Positions 9,825 through 19,532 of a stretch of DNA of 64,000 nucleotides are shown piece after piece. The stretch comes from Flavobacterium sp. LHD-80. Its GTDB lineage: Bacteria > Bacteroidota > Bacteroidia > Flavobacteriales > Flavobacteriaceae. Position 1 is the stretch's first letter; each line of letters opens with the position of its first letter. Made by a program: the position numbers and the translations under genes. Location: NCBI RefSeq assembly GCF_030929605.1, contig NZ_JAVFVS010000005.1:310001-374000 (forward strand), given 5' to 3'. The notes beneath the pieces are model-generated. The model was not told the origin of the DNA. It saw only the letters and a program-made list of their open reading frames with translations, and made no database searches.

Positions 9825-11564
9825 TTACTCAAAATGCTCACTCGACGCATACATCGCCAAATACGTCCCCACAAAACCACCTGCTTCTTTTGTACTTAAA
9901 ATTGATCCGTCAACATCTTTAATTAACAAATCCCACTTTTCTTTTTCCTTCGTTTTAAAATAAAAGCTATACAATCTTCCGTTTCCTTCAATCTTCACAA
10001 ACACTGCTGCATCCGAATCTGAAAGTTCTTTTTTCGCAATAATTTCGGGTTTACTATTATTGATTTTACTCGCTGTTCTCTCAACAAAAACTTCTAGTTT
10101 TTTATCGGCATTCAAACGCTTTCCAATCAGTAAATAATGTTTTTCGTTCTGAAAAGCAGTCAAACCTGCAGCTGCTAAATTATCTTTTGGGTTAAATTCA
10201 AATCTTACAGAAGCTTCAAATTTTAAATGTTGTTGCCTTCTTCCAATAAAAGAGAAATTAGTCTCTGTATGAATCGATTCTTTTCTCGGTTCGATATATA
10301 ATTTACCACCTTTTAAAGCATACCATTTTTCAGAAGGCGTTCTAATGAAATTCCATTTAAAACTTAATTCCTTCGAATCAAAATTATCTTGCCAGACAAA
10401 ATTTCCGTTATTCGGTTCTGTTTTTTCTTTTGAAAGAGGAAGATTCGGACGCTTATTTTTCATCGGGAGCGGATTATTTCCTCCTTTAATTTCCGGCCAA
10501 CCGTTTTTCCATTCAACCGGCATCATAAAAGTTTCTCTTCCTGTATTGTATAAATCGCCTTCATAAGGTCGGCATCCTAAAAATACGGACCACCAATCGC
10601 CATTTGGCAATTCCACAAAATCAGCATGACCAGTAGTTGAAACTAAATTTTGACGATTTGGATCCAAAGGCGTCTGCGTCAAAATTGGGTTTGAAGCATA
10701 ACTTTCATACGGACCGTAAACATTCTTGCTTCTAAAAACAACTTCAGAATGATTAAAACCTGTTCCGCCTTGAGCGCAAATCATATAATAAAATCCGTCT
10801 TTTTTAAGCACGTGCGGACCTTCTATCCAAACTGGCTTTTTTGCCATATCAGTTCCACCGTTAATAACTAATTTAGGTTCTGTGATGATTTTCTGTTTTT
10901 CCAAATCGTATTCCAACATATAAATGGCGCGATGTCCATCATGAAGCGAAATATTATTTGGCGGAGGACCATTATGTGTGATATAAACTTTTCCATCTTC
11001 ATCAAAGAAAATGTCTGGATCGATTCCATCAACTTCAGGAAGTTTAATAGGATTTGACCAAGGTCCCGCAGGATTTTTAGCTGTAACTATAAAATTCCCA
11101 ACACCGCTCACATTGGTACAAATCACATAAAATGTTCCTTTGTTGTAACGAATAGTCGGTGCGTACATTCCTCCAGATAATCGCGAATTCCCAAAATTAG
11201 CTTGTTCACGACGGTTTATGATATTTCCTATTTGTTTCCAGTTTACCAAATCGGTACTTTCAGAAATTGGAAGCCCTGGAAAATAGCAAAAAGAAGAATT
11301 TACCAAATAAAATTTTCCTTCTGCCTTGCAAATCGTAGGGTCTGGATAAAATCCCGATAAAATAGGATTTAAATATTCCGCATCCGATTTAGAAATATTG
11401 ACGTATGCATCATCTCTTCCTTGATAATTAAACCAGTCAAAAACAGCAGTATTTTCCTGAACAACCGGTTGTGGTTTCAGGAAAATTTTTTTACATGCCA
11501 TTACACTAACCATAGAAAAGGTTAATACTGTAATTTTTAAACTAGCTGTTCTTAAGTCAATCAT
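9825..11564 (-). CDS. GH43 family beta-xylosidase/arabinofuranosidase, lipoprotein
   Basis: A 579-residue glycoside hydrolase that probably removes xylose or arabinose from xylan fragments at the outer membrane or in the periplasm. An N-terminal lipobox (VSVMAC, Cys24) marks it as a lipoprotein. The five-bladed GH43 catalytic domain shows the general-base aspartate in GFYPDPT (about residue 75), the pKa-tuning aspartate in GIDPDIFFDEDG and the general-acid glutamate in VWIEGPHVL. Residues about 390-579 form a second beta-sandwich module, as in GH43 enzymes with an extra C-terminal domain. Exact specificity cannot be read from sequence. It follows the cytoplasmic GH43 gene by 29 bp, in one operon. 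Confidence 0.93.
   Translation of the reverse strand: MIDLRTASLKITVLTFSMVSVMACKKIFLKPQPVVQENTAVFDWFNYQGRDDAYVNISKSDAEYLNPILSGFYPDPTICKAEGKFYLVNSSFCYFPGLPISESTDLVNWKQIGNIINRREQANFGNSRLSGGMYAPTIRYNKGTFYVICTNVSGVGNFIVTAKNPAGPWSNPIKLPEVDGIDPDIFFDEDGKVYITHNGPPPNNISLHDGHRAIYMLEYDLEKQKIITEPKLVINGGTDMAKKPVWIEGPHVLKKDGFYYMICAQGGTGFNHSEVVFRSKNVYGPYESYASNPILTQTPLDPNRQNLVSTTGHADFVELPNGDWWSVFLGCRPYEGDLYNTGRETFMMPVEWKNGWPEIKGGNNPLPMKNKRPNLPLSKEKTEPNNGNFVWQDNFDSKELSFKWNFIRTPSEKWYALKGGKLYIEPRKESIHTETNFSFIGRRQQHLKFEASVRFEFNPKDNLAAAGLTAFQNEKHYLLIGKRLNADKKLEVFVERTASKINNSKPEIIAKKELSDSDAAVFVKIEGNGRLYSFYFKTKEKEKWDLLIKDVDGSILSTKEAGGFVGTYLAMYASSEHFE
11459..11474. promoter_or_regulatory. Intragenic ACAACCGGTTGT palindrome (possible operator)
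   Basis: A perfect 12-bp palindrome with the same core as the SusC operator lies within codons about 31-36 of the lipoprotein GH43 gene. It may be a downstream operator or chance (it encodes Pro-Gln-Pro-Val-Val-Gln). Confidence 0.3.
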
Positions 11565-11593
11565 CTTCAGAATTAATTTTGAAAATCGTCTGT

Positions 11594-12616
11594 TTAATCT
11601 TCTTTATAAGGATCAATCGTTACAATAGAACCATCGGCATTATATTCAATTTTGGTCACTTTTATAGACCTTAAATGTGTTACTCCTTTTGACAAACTTG
11701 AATCGTGATAAAACAAATACCATTCGTTACTTACTTCACAGATTGAATGATGTGAAGTCCATCCTACAACAGGATTTAAAATTCTTCCCTGATATGTAAA
11801 AGGCCCGTATGGAGTGTCTCCAATCGCGTAACAAATGAAATGCGTATCACCTGTTGAATAGGAGAAATAATATTTTCCGTTGTATTTGTGAACCCATGAC
11901 GCTTCAAAAAAACGACGGTCATTATCACCTGCTAGAAGTTCATTTCCGTTTTCATCAAGAATTTTAATCTCTTTTGGTTCTTCTGCAAATTCTTTCATAT
12001 CATCCGTCAGCAAAGCCACAATCGGTCCTAATGCTTTTTCATTTGCATGAGGCTCCTCGTTTGATTTATCATAAATATTGTTTCTATATTTTTGAAGCTG
12101 TCCGCCCCAAATTCCTCCAAAATAGATATAAAACTTTCCGTCATGATCCTCAAAAACAGCCGGATCAATACTATAACTTTCTTTTATCGCCGTTTCTTCT
12201 GGCTGAAAAGGACCGGTTGGAGAGTCGCTTATTGCAACACCAATCTGGAAAATTCCATCTGCACGTTTTGCTGGAAAATACAAGTAATATTTTCCGTTTT
12301 TACAAGCTGCATCTGGTGCCCACATTTGTCGTACAGCCCAATGGACATCATCAACATGTAAAGCTACACCATGATCTACAGCTTCTGCATCGACGTTATC
12401 CATTGAAATAACGTGATAATCCTCCATTCCAAAATGATCTCCATTATCATTAAACGGAATTCCCGCATCAATATCATGCGACGGATAGATATATATTTTG
12501 CCGTTAAAAACGTGTGCTGATGGATCGGCAGTATAAATATGATTTACTAAGGGATTAGAAATCGCGCGCCTATCTAACGCGGCAAAGTCTATGTTTTCAA
12601 TACTATCTTCAGGCAT
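11594..12616 (-). CDS. GH43 family glycosidase, cytoplasmic (xylosidase/arabinofuranosidase)
   Basis: A single-domain GH43 enzyme of 340 residues with no signal peptide, so it should act in the cytoplasm on oligosaccharides imported by the adjacent transporter. Catalytic residues are visible in YTADPSAHVF (base), SYSIDPAVFEDHDGK (pKa modulator) and RRFFEASWVHK (acid). The frame opens at a GTG at 12646 that overlaps the transporter stop, but the ATG at 12616 is preceded by GAGA at a good distance and gives the expected N-terminus (MPEDSIEN). It lies 29 bp after the transporter gene. Confidence 0.92.
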   Translation of the reverse strand: MPEDSIENIDFAALDRRAISNPLVNHIYTADPSAHVFNGKIYIYPSHDIDAGIPFNDNGDHFGMEDYHVISMDNVDAEAVDHGVALHVDDVHWAVRQMWAPDAACKNGKYYLYFPAKRADGIFQIGVAISDSPTGPFQPEETAIKESYSIDPAVFEDHDGKFYIYFGGIWGGQLQKYRNNIYDKSNEEPHANEKALGPIVALLTDDMKEFAEEPKEIKILDENGNELLAGDNDRRFFEASWVHKYNGKYYFSYSTGDTHFICYAIGDTPYGPFTYQGRILNPVVGWTSHHSICEVSNEWYLFYHDSSLSKGVTHLRSIKVTKIEYNADGSIVTIDPYKED

Positions 12617-12645
12617 GTTCTCTTTTTTTATTTTTTTTAAATACA

Positions 12646-14079
12646 CTAAACTCTTCTTTCTTTTAAGTCAGATTCAATCTGCACTTCCATTTTCTTGTCG
12701 ATTTTGTAGAAAAACAATAATCCAACACCAATTAGGAAAGGTATTGCCGGAAAAATACTGACAAGCAATTTTATTCCGTTTATAGCAATATCGCTCTGTT
12801 GTGGAGCATTTGGTACATAATTAAAATGCCCTAGCAACGAAGTTGTCAAAGCACCTCCAATACTCAAACCAGCTTTTAAACCAACCATCATCGCTGAAAA
12901 AATAATGGCTGTTGCTCTTCTATTATTCAGCCATTCAGAATAATCAGCAACATCGGCAATCATCGCCCAGAGAAGCGGAATTGTTATTCCGTAGAAAAAT
13001 CCATGCAGAATTTGGGAGAAAAATATAAAGCCAATTGAGGTTGACGGAAAGAAATAAAAAGCAATAATAAAAAGTGTCGAAATGAATAAAAACAAACCAA
13101 ATACATTTCGCTTTCCGTATTTATCCGCAAGATTTTTAGACAATGTAATTCCGACGATCATAAAAATAATACCGCCGGCATTAAACAATCCAAATCCGGC
13201 TGCAACGGGATCATTCCCAAAATGGTTCAAACCAATGCTTGACAAAGTATCTAAAATAGGCTGAATAAAAATGGCTAATTGATCCTTATCTACATAGTTT
13301 TCGAAATAATACACATACGACCCGCCTTTCATTGCCAACGTGATAAAAACCAAAGTTGTAAGCGAAAGCATGATTACCCATGGTCTGTTTTTTACCAAAT
13401 CGCTTAAATCTTCTTTTACACTTGATTTTTGTTCCGGCTTTGGAATAATTCTTTCCTTTGTCGTCAAAAAAGTGATTAAAAGCATGATAGTACCAACAAT
13501 TGCTAAAACGGTCATCACTTTTTCGATACCAACAGCTTTGTCCCCGTTTCCGGCACTTTTTATAATTCCAAGCATAAATACCTGAACAAAAAACTGCGCA
13601 AACATAACTGCCACAAAACGGTACGCAGACATGCTGTTGCGCTCGCCCATATCACCCGTAATTACACCGCTTAATGCAGAATAAGGCAAATTATTTCCTG
13701 CATAAAAAAGCAATAACATACTATAAGTCGCTACGGCATAAATTACTTTGCCTTGATAAGAAAAATTTGGTGTTGTAAAAGCCAATAATGCAATTACTCC
13801 TAACGGCACAGCAGTCCATAAAATCCACGGTCTGAATTTCCCCCATTTTGAAGTTGTTCTGTCTGCCAAAACACCAATTATAGGATTAAAAATAAAAGCC
13901 GCAATCAAACCGACAACCAGCATTATTATGGAAGAATGCGCTGGTGATAATCCGTAAATGTCAGTATAAAAATACGCCAGATAAGTCATTAAAGTCTGAA
14001 AGACCAAATTTGCGGCTAGATCACCTAAGCTATATCCAATTTTTTCTTTTATGGATAATTTTTGGGAATTAAAATTCAT
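12646..14079 (-). CDS. GPH-family (MFS) oligosaccharide:cation symporter
   Basis: A 477-residue inner-membrane transporter of the glycoside-pentoside-hexuronide family. About twelve hydrophobic segments are visible, together with N-terminal KIGYSLGDLAANLVFQTL and GVLADRTTSKWGKFRPW, the typical GPH cytoplasmic loop. By context it carries xylobiose or larger xylo-oligosaccharides (XynB/XynT-like role), which is inference. A CAATCGGTTGTGT site and a possible promoter precede it. Confidence 0.93.
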   Translation of the reverse strand: MNFNSQKLSIKEKIGYSLGDLAANLVFQTLMTYLAYFYTDIYGLSPAHSSIIMLVVGLIAAFIFNPIIGVLADRTTSKWGKFRPWILWTAVPLGVIALLAFTTPNFSYQGKVIYAVATYSMLLLFYAGNNLPYSALSGVITGDMGERNSMSAYRFVAVMFAQFFVQVFMLGIIKSAGNGDKAVGIEKVMTVLAIVGTIMLLITFLTTKERIIPKPEQKSSVKEDLSDLVKNRPWVIMLSLTTLVFITLAMKGGSYVYYFENYVDKDQLAIFIQPILDTLSSIGLNHFGNDPVAAGFGLFNAGGIIFMIVGITLSKNLADKYGKRNVFGLFLFISTLFIIAFYFFPSTSIGFIFFSQILHGFFYGITIPLLWAMIADVADYSEWLNNRRATAIIFSAMMVGLKAGLSIGGALTTSLLGHFNYVPNAPQQSDIAINGIKLLVSIFPAIPFLIGVGLLFFYKIDKKMEVQIESDLKERRV

Positions 14080-14178
14080 TATTGGTTCGTGGTTATTTTG
14101 GTTAGTTTCATAATCAATACTTGTAAAAATTTTGATTATTTAGTTAGCTCTTGCACTGATTTCAAAAGGCTTCCACTT

Positions 14179-14228
14179 AAGCAATCGGTTGTGTAAATTT
14201 AGTAAAAAAAATATACCATCCAAATTTA
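14179..14228 (-). promoter_or_regulatory. Operator-like CAATCGGTTG site below a TAAATTTG box, ahead of the transporter
   Basis: AAGCAATCGGTTGTGT (14179-14194) matches 13 of 16 positions of the SusC palindrome. On the minus strand a TAAATTTG -7-like box lies upstream at 14221-14228, so the site would sit just after the transcription start, a position suited to repression. No good -33 element was seen. Confidence 0.5.
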
Positions 14229-14300
14229 CTTTGCGTTATTGCATAATTTTCACAAAAACAGTCTGTAAGGATTCTCAATAAATAGAATTCGCACTCTTTC

Positions 14301-15410
14301 TTATTCTTTTTTCTCTTTAAGCTGCAGAATACTGTCGTATGCTTTTTTATGTTTTAATTGAGCATCAAACGGCAACGGATAATTTGTTCTACCTTTTATA
14401 GGCCAGTCGTTTAACCAAGATTGTCCGTCATGAACTCCCCAAAAAGTAACTCTGCTTATTTTATCTTTATGTTTTAAAAATAATTTGAAAATAGAAGCAT
14501 ATCGCTCTGCCAATTTATTCTGAATAGAATCTGGCAACGCTTTTGGATATGGATTCATTTTATCATTTCCTTCAAATTTCTGATTCACATCTGCACCTTT
14601 TAAATCCCAAGGATTTGGCAAAACTGTAATATCTAATTCTGTAAAAGCCACTTTAATTCCTAAAGCTGAATATTCCAAAATACTTTTTTCGATTTCTTCA
14701 ATTGACGGACTTGCTAATCGCCAATGTCCTTGAATTCCTACTCCATCTACTTTTCCTCCCGCTGCTTTTATTTTTTTGATCAAAGCAATTGCTCCAGCTC
14801 TTTTTGCAGGTTCTTCAATATTATAATCGTTGTAATACAAATCGACTTTCGGATCTGCTTTTGCTGCTAATTTGAACGCATCAACTAAATATTGCTCTCC
14901 AAGCGTATTCAAAAAAACCGATTTTCTTAAAGTTCCATCATCATTCAAAGCTTCATTGACAACATCCCAAGAACCAATTCTTCCTTTATATTTTGAAACA
15001 ATCGTTGTAATATGATCTTGCATAAAAGCCTTCATTTCGGTACTGTCTTTTATTTTTTCCATCCAAGGCGCTAATTGGCTGTGCCAAATCAATGTATGTC
15101 CGTGAATAAACATTTTATTTTTCTCACCATACGCCACAAATTTGTCCGCCAAAGTAAAATCATACTTATCCTTCTGCGGATGCACAAACATTGATTTCAT
15201 AATGTTTTCTGCTGTAATGGCATTAAACTCTTTTTTGATCAATGAATCTTCTTTGGTATTTTTTTCTTGAATTTGATCTGCGCTTAAAGCCGTACCGATA
15301 TAAAAATCGTTTTTATAAGCGTCTTTTAATGACAACGTTTCTTTTTTCGAAGAACAGCTTACCATCAGCAACGTTGCGACGGCAAATACATAAGGGTTAA
15401 TAAATTTCAT
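14301..15410 (-). CDS. GH10 endo-1,4-beta-xylanase, lipoprotein
   Basis: Cuts the xylan backbone with retention of configuration. The 369-residue protein starts with a lipoprotein signal (LLMVSCSSKKE, Cys19) and has a full GH10 barrel. The acid/base is Glu153 in WDVVNEALND and the nucleophile is Glu258 in VAFTELDI; HGHTLIWHSQ and the conserved WGVHDGQSWLNDWP region are also present. A serine-lysine-rich stretch after the lipid cysteine is compatible with surface export, but this cannot be settled here. It follows the GH115 gene in the same direction with a 61-bp gap. Confidence 0.97.
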   Translation of the reverse strand: MKFINPYVFAVATLLMVSCSSKKETLSLKDAYKNDFYIGTALSADQIQEKNTKEDSLIKKEFNAITAENIMKSMFVHPQKDKYDFTLADKFVAYGEKNKMFIHGHTLIWHSQLAPWMEKIKDSTEMKAFMQDHITTIVSKYKGRIGSWDVVNEALNDDGTLRKSVFLNTLGEQYLVDAFKLAAKADPKVDLYYNDYNIEEPAKRAGAIALIKKIKAAGGKVDGVGIQGHWRLASPSIEEIEKSILEYSALGIKVAFTELDITVLPNPWDLKGADVNQKFEGNDKMNPYPKALPDSIQNKLAERYASIFKLFLKHKDKISRVTFWGVHDGQSWLNDWPIKGRTNYPLPFDAQLKHKKAYDSILQLKEKKE

Positions 15411-15471
15411 ATTTTGTGGTTTTAATAGTTAATAGTTTTTTTCTTTTTCAGACTTACTTCGCTTTGTTTTG

Positions 15472-18066
15472 TCATTTCTTCCTAAAACTCTCAGGCGGTC
15501 CTAAATACGACTCCAGAACTTTTCCTTCTTCAGTTTCAATTACAATTTTCTGAAGCACTAATGCTGCATCAACAGCATAAATTTTCAAAACATGATTTCC
15601 TGAATTTTCTACTATATGTGAAGAAGTTATAATTTTAATATTATTCGCAACTGATTCAGCCCAATTTTTCTCTGAAGAATCTGCATTAAGGTTCATGATT
15701 TGCGGTTTTTCCGAATCAAAACCAATTCCGTATTTTAAACCGTCTCCCATTTTAAAATTAATTGTCGGTGAAAAATAAGCCTTTACTTTTACATTTCCTT
15801 TGCTAAAAAAATGAACATCGTATTCTAATCTTGGCGAATTTTCCGAGATTTCAATCGGCTGAATATTCGAAGGTTTTATTGTAATTCCAGAATCTGTTTT
15901 ACCAAGATTTGGAATAATTGTCCATTTTACTGCATCCGAATTTATTGCTTTAGAATAATTTTTACTTTCTATCGAGATATAACCGTTGTCCTCAATAAAA
16001 CCGCGAACATGATCTAAATTTCTATTTTTATTAATTGATGTTTCAGCCTTCTCAGAAATTTTCGCTTCAGCTTTATTAGAAACCTCAATTCTTTTCGTTT
16101 TCGGAATTACATTTTTATCCGGCTGTTGCCAATTTGTATAACCAATATGAGTTTGCGACATCATATGATTCCATTTGCCGTTTGCCATTTTGGTATGATA
16201 ATAATTCGTCAACAGACTGTCTTTTTCAAATAATACTTTTACTTTTTCAGCATAATCATTTGCAGAAGCTCTTCCCTGCTCTGCGTATAAATGATTTTTG
16301 GCTGTTGCAACATACAATTCATTCAAATTTGCACTTGCCAAAACCGGAAATAAAACCAACTGATAATAAGCATCTTTGTATTCTGGCTTTAATTTTTCGT
16401 TTATGGAATTTGCTTTTTCAACCAATTTCTGATAATCCCCTAAAATGCGATCTGCTTCGTTATAATTAGTGATACTGTACGTTTTCTCATCTAATAATTC
16501 AGGTTTTCTGCGTGCATTGTATTTGGTGTACAATTTTAAAATCTCCGCAATTTCTCCCGTAAATTGATTTCCAAAATTCTCTTTTGCCCAATTCACATAA
16601 TAATCTTGTAAATTTCCGGCATTGAACTTTTCAGGATTCCAAGCCATATCGAGAAAAAACTCAATTGGTAATTCCATTGGTTTTATATCGCCAACATTTA
16701 CAATCCAGATTTTATCAACTCCGTGTTCATAAGCCAAATCCATTTGCTCCCAAGTACGCTCGATTTGGTTGGTATTGATCCATTTATAATTTCGAGGTCC
16801 GCCCACATAATCGTAATGATAATAAATTCCGTAACCGCCTTTTCTAGGTTTTGCATCGAGTTCCGGCAGTTTTCTAATATTTCCCCAATTATCATCGCAC
16901 AATAAAAGCGTTACATCATCTGGAACTGTCATTCCTTTGTCATAATAATCTTGAACTTCTTTGTAAAGCGCCCACATTTGAGGCGTTTCTTCAATTGGCT
17001 TTTTAGTAACTTCCTGGATGATATTTCTTTGTGTTTTTACGATATTTTCCAAAAGCCCAATTGCGGTTCCTTCTGTCATTGGTTCATCGCCGTCGCCTCG
17101 CATTCCGATGGTAACAATGGTTTCTTTATTTCCCATTCTTTTAATTCCGTCTTTCCAAAAAGTAGTCAAAGCTTCAGAATTAGAATTAAAATCCCATTTC
17201 CCTTTTTCTTTTCCCCATTCAGCGTGCGCTCTCGTTAAGGGTTCGTGATGTGAAGTTCCCATTACAATTCCGTATTCATCGGCCAAAACAGCATTCTGCG
17301 GATCATCTACATAAAACATTCTTCCCCACATTGCCGGCCATAAATAATTGCCTTTCATTCTCAAAATCAATTCAAAAACAGTGTCATAAAATTTCGAATT
17401 GAATCCGCCGTATTTTTCATAAGCCCAGCCTGTTAGTGCCGGCGCTTCATCATTTATAAAAATACCGCGATATTTTACTTTTGGCTCGCCTTGCGAATGA
17501 ATTCCCGGTAAAACATGCAATTCCGATTGTTTTTTGACTGGAACATCGGCCCAAAAATACCATGGAGAAATCCCAATCTGGCTTGACAAATCGTAAATTC
17601 CGTAAATCGTTCCGCGTTTATCTGAACCTGCGATTACTAAAGCTTTTTTAATTCCTTTAAACGGATTTTCGACAATTTGTGTGGTAAATTTTTCCCATTT
17701 TCCCTGAAGCTGGCTGGCATCAATTTTTCCGTCTTTGACTAATTGATTGATAATTTCACTTTTCCCTAAAGTTCCGATAATAACCACAAAATCTTCGGCT
17801 TCAGAAATCGTTTTTATTCGTTTTGGATGCAAATCTGAAACTTTAAAAATATCATTTTCAAAATGCCCCGCAACTTTCAAAACGCCTGAAAAATCAGTTG
17901 AACTGACTAAAATTGAAGCTGTTTTACCTTTTGAAACCAGAGGAAAGTTTTTGGAAGAAGCTTTATTAACTATGTATTTATCTGGATTTATGGCATATGA
18001 ATTTGTGCTTAATCCAGCTAGGAAAAGCGATAAAATAATATAACAAGTTTTAATTTTTAAATACAT
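15472..18066 (-). CDS. GH115 xylan alpha-1,2-glucuronidase, secreted
   Basis: Removes (4-O-methyl)glucuronic acid side chains from internal as well as terminal positions of glucuronoxylan. It has 864 residues, near the lower end for the family, and a signal peptide ending STNSYA, so it is exported to periplasm or surface. Family features are SPWYFWADVPV, KYRGIFINDEAPALTGWA, NYLWPAMWGRMFYVDDP, GIVMGTSHHEPLTRAHAEW, TIGMRGDGDEPM and DDNWGNIRKLP, followed by a C-terminal beta-rich domain. It stands beside a GH67 enzyme that acts on oligosaccharide ends, so the two are complementary. Confidence 0.95.
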   Translation of the reverse strand: MYLKIKTCYIILSLFLAGLSTNSYAINPDKYIVNKASSKNFPLVSKGKTASILVSSTDFSGVLKVAGHFENDIFKVSDLHPKRIKTISEAEDFVVIIGTLGKSEIINQLVKDGKIDASQLQGKWEKFTTQIVENPFKGIKKALVIAGSDKRGTIYGIYDLSSQIGISPWYFWADVPVKKQSELHVLPGIHSQGEPKVKYRGIFINDEAPALTGWAYEKYGGFNSKFYDTVFELILRMKGNYLWPAMWGRMFYVDDPQNAVLADEYGIVMGTSHHEPLTRAHAEWGKEKGKWDFNSNSEALTTFWKDGIKRMGNKETIVTIGMRGDGDEPMTEGTAIGLLENIVKTQRNIIQEVTKKPIEETPQMWALYKEVQDYYDKGMTVPDDVTLLLCDDNWGNIRKLPELDAKPRKGGYGIYYHYDYVGGPRNYKWINTNQIERTWEQMDLAYEHGVDKIWIVNVGDIKPMELPIEFFLDMAWNPEKFNAGNLQDYYVNWAKENFGNQFTGEIAEILKLYTKYNARRKPELLDEKTYSITNYNEADRILGDYQKLVEKANSINEKLKPEYKDAYYQLVLFPVLASANLNELYVATAKNHLYAEQGRASANDYAEKVKVLFEKDSLLTNYYHTKMANGKWNHMMSQTHIGYTNWQQPDKNVIPKTKRIEVSNKAEAKISEKAETSINKNRNLDHVRGFIEDNGYISIESKNYSKAINSDAVKWTIIPNLGKTDSGITIKPSNIQPIEISENSPRLEYDVHFFSKGNVKVKAYFSPTINFKMGDGLKYGIGFDSEKPQIMNLNADSSEKNWAESVANNIKIITSSHIVENSGNHVLKIYAVDAALVLQKIVIETEEGKVLESYLGPPESFRKK

Positions 18067-18088
18067 AGAGTCACAAACTTTTTTATTT

Positions 18089-18172
18089 AATCTCGCAAAG
18101 TCGCTGAGTCGCTAAGGTTTTTACTTATTTTAAGCCTTAAAAAACTCTGCGCCTTTGCGTCTTTGCGAGAAA
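18089..18172. repeat. GCAAAG-type intergenic hairpin repeat, copy 1
   Basis: TCTCGCAAAG at 18091-18100 pairs exactly with CTTTGCGAGA at 18161-18170, and the inner arms are also largely complementary. A near-identical element lies at 19436-19519, so the uxuA gene is flanked by two copies. Confidence 0.75.
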
Positions 18173-18202
18173 TTCTCAGCGCGAAAGACTTAGAAACTTT
18201 AT

Positions 18203-19375
18203 TTACAAATTCAATTTATAAGCAATTCCCATTTCCAAGCCTCTCAATTCTGCCAAACCTTTTAATCGTCCTGTCAATGAATACCCTGGGTATGTTTCTA
18301 TTTTTTCATCAACGGCGTGTAAAAAACCATGATCAGGACGCACTGGCAGACTTATCTTTGTCTTATTCATCAGCAACAGGATTTTTTCTAGAATAACTTC
18401 CATTTTCACATCGCCATTTAAATGTTCTGATTCACGGAAAATGGTTTCGCTTTCGCGGATGGTATTTCTCAGATGTAAAAAGTGAATTCTATCTCCATAA
18501 TCATCAATTATTTTTTCCAGATTATTTTTTGGATCCGCGCTTAATGAACCTGTGCAATAACATAATCCATTTGCTGTTGAAGGAACCTCATCGAAAATCG
18601 CCTTTAAGTCGGTTTCTGTGGAAACAATTCTTGGCAAACCTAAAACTGAAAAAGGCGGATCATCAGGATGAATTGCTAATTTAGATCCAACTTCTTCTGC
18701 AATTGGCGTAACTTCGGATAAAAAGTAAATCAGATTTTCTCTTAATTTTTGATTGTCGATTTCGGCATAATTTTCCAAAAGTGCCAAAATTTGTTCGGCC
18801 GTAAAATTGATTTTACTTCCCGGTAATCCTAGTAAAACATTTTTAAACAATAATGCTTTTTCATCTTCAGATAATTGTTTTCCAAATAGCAACGCTTTTT
18901 CTTTTTCTAAATCCGAATAATCGTTTTCTGAGTTTGGTCTTTTTAAAAGAAAAACATCAAAAAAAGTAAATGCATCTTGATTGTATAATAAAGCTTTGCT
19001 TCCGTCAGAATTAATAAAATTATGATGTGTTCTTACCCAATCCAGAATCGGCATGAAATTATAGGTAATGATTTTGATACCGCATTCAGCCAGATTCTTT
19101 AAACTGATTTTATAATTTTCAATGTACTGAAGATAATTTCCAGAAGCTCTTTTAATTTCTTCATGAACCGGAAGACTTTCCACAACCGACCATTCCAATC
19201 CAGCATTTTTAATGATTTGCTGTCTTTCTTTAATCTCATCAATTGTCCAGATTTCTCCAACGGGAATATGATGCAAAGCGGTAACAATTCCGGTTGCTCC
19301 AGCTTGTTTGATATCTAATAAGGTAACGTTGTCTTGAGGTCCAAACCAACGCATTGTTTGTTGCATTTTTGCCAT
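18203..19375 (-). CDS. uxuA: Mannonate dehydratase
   Basis: Dehydrates D-mannonate to 2-dehydro-3-deoxy-D-gluconate in the glucuronate pathway. The 390-residue sequence has the family N-terminus MRWFGPQDNVTLLDIKQAGA, GIVTALHHIPVGEIW, YNFMPILDWVRT, KLAIHPDDPPFSVLGLPRI, YCTGSLSADP, FLHLRNT and the C-terminal RPDHGFLHA. It acts on glucuronic acid freed by the GH67 and GH115 enzymes encoded on either side. Uronate isomerase (uxaC) and KDG kinase/aldolase genes are not in the window. ATGs at 19375 and 19366 are both possible starts. Confidence 0.97.
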   Translation of the reverse strand: MAKMQQTMRWFGPQDNVTLLDIKQAGATGIVTALHHIPVGEIWTIDEIKERQQIIKNAGLEWSVVESLPVHEEIKRASGNYLQYIENYKISLKNLAECGIKIITYNFMPILDWVRTHHNFINSDGSKALLYNQDAFTFFDVFLLKRPNSENDYSDLEKEKALLFGKQLSEDEKALLFKNVLLGLPGSKINFTAEQILALLENYAEIDNQKLRENLIYFLSEVTPIAEEVGSKLAIHPDDPPFSVLGLPRIVSTETDLKAIFDEVPSTANGLCYCTGSLSADPKNNLEKIIDDYGDRIHFLHLRNTIRESETIFRESEHLNGDVKMEVILEKILLLMNKTKISLPVRPDHGFLHAVDEKIETYPGYSLTGRLKGLAELRGLEMGIAYKLNL

Positions 19376-19435
19376 AGTGACTGTTTTTTTTTAATCTCTG
19401 AAAGTCGCAAAGTTTTTTTTTATTCTTTATTTTTT

Positions 19436-19519
19436 AATCTCGCAAAGTCGCAGAGTCGCAAAGTTTTATTATAAAAACTTAAAAAGAATCTCTTTGCGCC
19501 TTTGCGTCTTTGCGAGAAA
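19436..19519. repeat. GCAAAG-type intergenic hairpin repeat, copy 2
   Basis: TCTCGCAAAG (19438-19447) and CTTTGCGAGA (19508-19517) are perfect outer arms; GTCGCAGAGTCGC inside pairs partly with the other side. It is homologous to 18089-18172 on the other side of uxuA. Confidence 0.75.
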
Positions 19520-19532
19520 TTTTCAACGCTTA

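Noticed and set aside
12646-12646. GTG start for the cytoplasmic GH43 overlapping the transporter stop
   Set aside because: The ATG at 12616 has a better ribosome-binding context and a normal N-terminus.
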